From RYN-417 sp043745485 (GTDB lineage: Bacteria > Patescibacteriota > Saccharimonadia > Saccharimonadales > JACDBH01), in assembly GCA_043745485.1 (NCBI GenBank), contig JAYTSU010000017.1, positions 5,853 through 69,852 of the forward strand: a stretch of 64,000 nt of DNA. Reading direction: 5' to 3'. The position numbers were made by a program, and so were the translations under genes. The notes under the pieces are model-generated. The model was not told the DNA's origin, searched no databases, and was given only the letters and a program-made list of their open reading frames with translations. Below are positions 60,494 to 64,000 of the stretch, in pieces. Each line of letters opens with the position of its first letter. Position 1 is the first letter of the stretch.

Positions 60494-62731
60494 TTAGTGA
60501 TCTGATTCAATATAAATTCTTTCAATTCCAATTGCCGTTCCACCTACACCTATGTTGGCAGTACCGTTACTCATTTCAACTTGTGGTGCCATAAATGCGG
60601 AATTAACAGGCAAAGTTAAAGTTGTGTTACCTTCATAACTTACACCGTTCACAATATCGTCTAATCGATAATAAGCCGTGGTGTCATTCTGCTTCATATA
60701 CATATAAAAATCATAAGAACTACCAGCTGCCATAGCATTAGAAAGAGTAATTGCTGTCTTGGTGGTGGCCGTTGCATTACGGGTTACAAAGTTGAGTGTT
60801 GTTGCCGCATCAGTTGTGTCGTGCCATAGACCCATTGTGTTGTTCTGTAGTGTATCAGATATAACGGCTTCTGTACCTGAGGCAGATAGCCCGGCAAAAA
60901 TACGAATTGAAGCTGCTGGATATGAATCAAGGTTAAACCGTGTCGTAAAGAAGAAGCCACCAAGCCCCGGAGCATTACCTTCCCAGAACTGGAATGAATC
61001 AACAGCATTTGCTCTGATGCCCATGGCCTGGTTAGTAGTGGTTACAACATTTTGATGACGTGTTCTGTGCATCTGGTTAGTAATAGCGGGTGCAGTTACG
61101 CTAGGTATAGGTGTACTAACAATACCGGTACTGCTCCCCTTGACCCATAAAGTTCCAAAGCCGCCCGTTACGGTCGTGCCACTCGTTGGGTTAAACATGA
61201 TGGTATTGTTCCCAAACAGGGCTGGTTGCAACGGCGAATCAAGACCAGATGCGCCCTTTATTTTCAGCAGCATTCTGCCTGAAACTTTCTTGGCATAAAC
61301 GCGTAAGTTGTCAGTTGCTGGAGCTGCTGGGTCTGCTGGACTTCCACCGCTAGTATATCCAGCCAGGTTCAACCCACCGGACTGCACATCAAGCCCCGTG
61401 TCCCAGCCAGTTCCAATATATAAACCTGTCTCGGTACCCGCACCAGGTGTTGCGGGGCCTTCTAACTTGATACCGTATTCTGTTACGCCCGTAACCGGCC
61501 CTGTTCCACTGGCTACAATTCTGAGGCCACTCCAAGTGCCACCCGTAAGCCCACCGGGGGTTAAGTCAACTCGTGCCCCCGATGATTCTACTGCCGCATT
61601 ACCGCCGACATAGTTAATACTTAGGCCATTTACACCAGCAGCTGTTACGCCTTGGCCCACATTACTAATTGCAATCTGGTCAACAGTAGGCACAGCTGCT
61701 GCAGAAATCTGTAAGTTTGAACCGGCTGCTTGGCTAAACACTACATCGTTCCCCGCTGATAAGGAAAGATTTATATTCCCGCTTCCACCCTGAATTGTTG
61801 TGGTGCTTGTAGTGCTCATAGATCCAATTGTCACTGTCTGAGCAGCTCCGGTGCTATCGGCTATATGCACGGTGGATGTTGCGGCAGTGGAGCCAACGGA
61901 CCCAATATTAATAGTCTTACTAGCCACATTATTGACCCCGATATCAATACCACCAGAAGCAGCGGTTTGGAGTATTAAGCTGCTTGCCGCCCCACCACCT
62001 TGTAGAGTTAATATATTTGCGCTGTTTGCAGTTGAGCCAATAGTGACCAACTGCGTACCAGTAGGGTCGATAGTGTCCGAAATATGAATAGTCGATGCAG
62101 CCGTTGCCGTGCCAACAGAGCCAAGGCTAACAGCTCCAGAAAATGTAGCAATACCACCGTTGAATGTCGTGGTACCAGCGCTGCCAATGGTCCCTGAAGT
62201 TACAATATTACCACTCCCAATATTTATATTTCCACTTTGCGTAGCGCCCAGCTGAACGAATGAGCTTGCAGCAATGCCATTCAGCTTATCAGCATTTAAT
62301 GCATACGGAACAGATGCCATCTGGACACGTGGGCTCATGTAGCCAGCAGCATCGGCATTAAAACGAATCGCTAGATACAGTGACGGATTGACATTAAAAT
62401 CTGGTAATGCAGTTGCTGAGCCAAGATTAGTCTGAAAAACGCCGTTTGTGACGGTGACACTTTTAGTCAGTTCATGCCACTTGTCATACACACCATCGCT
62501 CGGCGTTCCTAAAGTAACGTCACTATACATCACGAAATCAAAATTATAAGTGCCGTTCGTTACATTTGTACCGTCGGCATTGACTACCTTGCCCTGAAAA
62601 CTGATGAATGCTGGGCCCACGGCATGAGCATGGTGCTGATTTATAAAACTAATTCCAAACGCTAAAACCAAGGCTGATACTAACAGCCTGCTTAGACGCC
62701 ACCCTCTAAAAATGTAGTGCTTATATTCCAA
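60494..62731 (-). CDS. Secreted fibre-like repeat protein, putative adhesin
   Basis: A 745-aa protein with a signal peptide (about 1-37, ending in HAHA). An N-terminal domain (about 40-150) with FQGKVVNADGT, WHELTKSVTVTNGVF and VPYALNADKLNGIAASSF is of the type found ahead of trimeric fibre stalks. A low-complexity beta-strand repeat region (about 155-345) follows, with recurring VTIGS and TLQGG/TIQGG turns. The C-terminus (about 520-745) looks like a globular beta domain. Cys-free and Thr/Ser/Gly-rich, it resembles phage tail fibre-like surface adhesins. Trimer formation and host binding are inference. Confidence 0.8.
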   Translation of the reverse strand: MEYKHYIFRGWRLSRLLVSALVLAFGISFINQHHAHAVGPAFISFQGKVVNADGTNVTNGTYNFDFVMYSDVTLGTPSDGVYDKWHELTKSVTVTNGVFQTNLGSATALPDFNVNPSLYLAIRFNADAAGYMSPRVQMASVPYALNADKLNGIAASSFVQLGATQSGNINIGSGNIVTSGTIGSAGTTTFNGGIATFSGAVSLGSVGTATAASTIHISDTIDPTGTQLVTIGSTANSANILTLQGGGAASSLILQTAASGGIDIGVNNVASKTINIGSVGSTAATSTVHIADSTGAAQTVTIGSMSTTSTTTIQGGSGNINLSLSAGNDVVFSQAAGSNLQISAAAVPTVDQIAISNVGQGVTAAGVNGLSINYVGGNAAVESSGARVDLTPGGLTGGTWSGLRIVASGTGPVTGVTEYGIKLEGPATPGAGTETGLYIGTGWDTGLDVQSGGLNLAGYTSGGSPADPAAPATDNLRVYAKKVSGRMLLKIKGASGLDSPLQPALFGNNTIMFNPTSGTTVTGGFGTLWVKGSSTGIVSTPIPSVTAPAITNQMHRTRHQNVVTTTNQAMGIRANAVDSFQFWEGNAPGLGGFFFTTRFNLDSYPAASIRIFAGLSASGTEAVISDTLQNNTMGLWHDTTDAATTLNFVTRNATATTKTAITLSNAMAAGSSYDFYMYMKQNDTTAYYRLDDIVNGVSYEGNTTLTLPVNSAFMAPQVEMSNGTANIGVGGTAIGIERIYIESDH

Positions 62732-62803
62732 AACGAAAGCCTAAAAAGTTACTCTTCAAGCATAACGGTTTTTAAGCAGTTGTACAAGGAACTTGCGCTT
62801 AAT

Positions 62804-63790
62804 TTATAGTCTTTTAAATAACCTGCTTTTTGCTAATTTCTTTTTATAAATCTTGTATATTTTGCTTATTCTGGCTCGAAATTTCCAACTCAACCATGTA
62901 GTTCCACTCAAAATTAGTATAATCAAAATTATACCCGCAATATTTACGAAATAAAGCGTTTGAAACTTCGTGGCAAATTGGTCTAATCCCTCATATCTAT
63001 AATCGACCTCAATCTGGTAGGACGTAGGCCAAAAGTTGCTGATGCCTCTGCCGTGTAGTTCTACCAGTATTTGCCTCATTGTCTCTGGTAATATAAATCC
63101 CGAGTCCTCGTTAATTACACCACCAGATAGTACCGTTTTGTTAGGTGATAGTATCTTTACTGTACCGCGTGGGACCACATGTACATTGCCTGGGTTTTTA
63201 AACTGCAGCGTGATTGTTTTTGGAAGCCGAAATAAACTACTCCGTACTATAATTTTCTGTAATGCAAGATCATATTTTTCTCCTCCTACTTTTGTAGCCA
63301 GAATCAATGACGATAACTTCTGATTGATTGAAATTTCATTGACGTTAAGCTGGTCTGGATTTTCAAGTGCCGCTACAATAGCGGCATAGTGTCCACCTGG
63401 TTGCAATGAGACATCATTAATAATAGTCGCAATTACGTTTTCTGTTTTACCTGGCTCTATGGTTATGCTACTTTGGCTTAACTGTAACCAATTAGCTAGA
63501 CCATATTTTTTGAGAAGTTTACTTGCATTAGTGCCAGCAAAGACCACTCCGCCGCTATCATTCAATGATCCAAAATCAAGTACCGACAATTTAAAATTTT
63601 GAGTTATATGACTATTGTTGGTGAGGCTGACTTCAAAATCTTTTATAGCATCGTCTGCCGAAAATCGTACTTCGCGTAGAAATGGAGAGATAGTTACATC
63701 TGGTTTTGTGGCTGCATGAGCACGGACACCAAGCAGTGGCATAATAAATAAAACTAAAAGTGCCAGTAAACTAAGCAGTCTTTTAATCAT
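62804..63790 (-). CDS. Secreted membrane-anchored protein, DUF916-like
   Basis: A 328-aa protein with a signal peptide (1-27), an Ig-like domain (about 30-165, including PGGHYAAIVAA) and a second beta domain (about 175-270), then one membrane helix (about 280-303) and a basic cytoplasmic tail. The layout matches the DUF916 proteins of Firmicutes WxL surface complexes, but I see no WxL motif here. Its start overlaps the end of the partial gene at the right edge by eight bases. Confidence 0.7.
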   Translation of the reverse strand: MIKRLLSLLALLVLFIMPLLGVRAHAATKPDVTISPFLREVRFSADDAIKDFEVSLTNNSHITQNFKLSVLDFGSLNDSGGVVFAGTNASKLLKKYGLANWLQLSQSSITIEPGKTENVIATIINDVSLQPGGHYAAIVAALENPDQLNVNEISINQKLSSLILATKVGGEKYDLALQKIIVRSSLFRLPKTITLQFKNPGNVHVVPRGTVKILSPNKTVLSGGVINEDSGFILPETMRQILVELHGRGISNFWPTSYQIEVDYRYEGLDQFATKFQTLYFVNIAGIILIILILSGTTWLSWKFRARISKIYKIYKKKLAKSRLFKRL

Positions 63791-64000
63791 TTTTTGATAT
63801 GTTAGTTTTCTTCGGTACTTTTTTATATATCTTATGAACTATAGACCATAAGCCAGCGCCAGCTAGTACCAATATAACAAGAGCTGCGCCAATTATACGC
63901 CACGGTATAACCCAAAATCCCACCGTTGCTTCTAGCGGGACATCGCTCGTACCGTTGTCATATGCCATGACTAGATGTGCGCTATAATGGCCAAACTTAA
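63783..64000 (-). CDS. C-terminus of a membrane protein (partial, continues beyond the window)
   Basis: The frame stays open to the right edge, so the ATG at 63968 is probably internal. The visible 72 residues hold GHYSAHLVMAYDNGT followed by FWVIPWRI, then a membrane helix and a basic tail. The GHYSA block resembles the PGGHYAA block of the next gene, so the two are probably related DUF916-like proteins in tandem. Confidence 0.7.
   Translation of the reverse strand, partial: KFGHYSAHLVMAYDNGTSDVPLEATVGFWVIPWRIIGAALVILVLAGAGLWSIVHKIYKKVPKKTNISKND

Noticed and set aside
1..64000. Alternative genetic code (UGA read as glycine or tryptophan)
   Set aside because: gatA, gatC, HIT and pheT end at TGA exactly where family C-termini are expected, and no conserved frame continues through TGA.
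1..64000. tRNA, rRNA, CRISPR arrays, riboswitches
   Set aside because: I looked for T-arm sequences in the gaps, regular spaced repeats and long structured leaders and found none that I could support. A tRNAscan or Infernal run would settle it.

Overview
The window reads as a chromosomal segment of a small-genome bacterium, most likely a member of the Patescibacteria (Candidate Phyla Radiation), with Saccharibacteria-like lineages as the best guess. This is inferred from gene content: a GatCAB amidotransferase, a split transketolase inside a glycolysis/pentose-phosphate operon, MurT and a class A PBP (peptidoglycan, monoderm-type envelope), many single-pass membrane proteins, and several conserved genes of unknown role. 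TGA acts as a normal stop (gatA, gatC, pheT, HIT), which argues against the UGA-glycine code of Gracilibacteria/Absconditabacteria. I saw no rRNA gene, tRNA gene, CRISPR array or replication origin. Every stretch longer than 300 bases is covered by a gene.

Layout. 1-2008: murT (cut by the left edge) and tyrS. 2208-11386: a class A PBP facing nusA, clpC, a membrane HExxH protein and radA; clpC has a CIRCE element over its promoter. 11502-16103: an M1 aminopeptidase facing an unknown gene, yraN, rnhB and rplS. 16175-17253: an insertion sequence whose transposase is interrupted by an in-frame amber codon. 17280-25330: pilB-like ATPase, SpoU methyltransferase, CAP-domain surface protein, dnaE, and three small envelope/stress genes. 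25387-31926: galU, gatB, a HEPN-like membrane protein, gatA, gatC, uvrB. 31986-34913: a SLOG protein, an unknown 412-aa protein, a PfkB kinase. 34979-41257: ppa, an IMPase-family gene, gap, rpiB, rpe, tkt N half, tkt C half, fba, all on the minus strand. 41314-46547: GDPD, a YpfJ-type metallopeptidase, two unknown genes, and a glutaredoxin/DUF218/trxB operon with two NrdR-box-like sites. 46742-52120: an RND-type exporter, a membrane FKBP and an ABC exporter. 52139-58552: pheS-HIT-pheT with a 40-codon reading frame after it, yajQ, a GH63-like glycosidase and a small unknown gene. 58586-64000: a surface locus (PKD protein, LytR_C protein, fibre-like repeat protein, DUF916-like protein, and a partial membrane protein cut by the right edge).

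How expression seems to work. Many first genes of transcription units have a clear -10 hexamer only 6-12 bases before the ATG and no Shine-Dalgarno sequence (uvrB, yajQ, dnaE, pheS, gatC, GDPD, the ABC exporter and others). They look leaderless or nearly so. Other genes, such as nusA, clpC, ppa, gap, rplS and the IS transposase, have good Shine-Dalgarno sequences. Within operons, ATGA overlaps are frequent. The most interesting leads are this leaderless pattern, the CIRCE and NrdR-like sites, a palindrome shared by the two exporter promoters, the HEPN-like protein inside the gatCAB operon, the HExxH protein between clpC and radA, and the surface-fibre locus.
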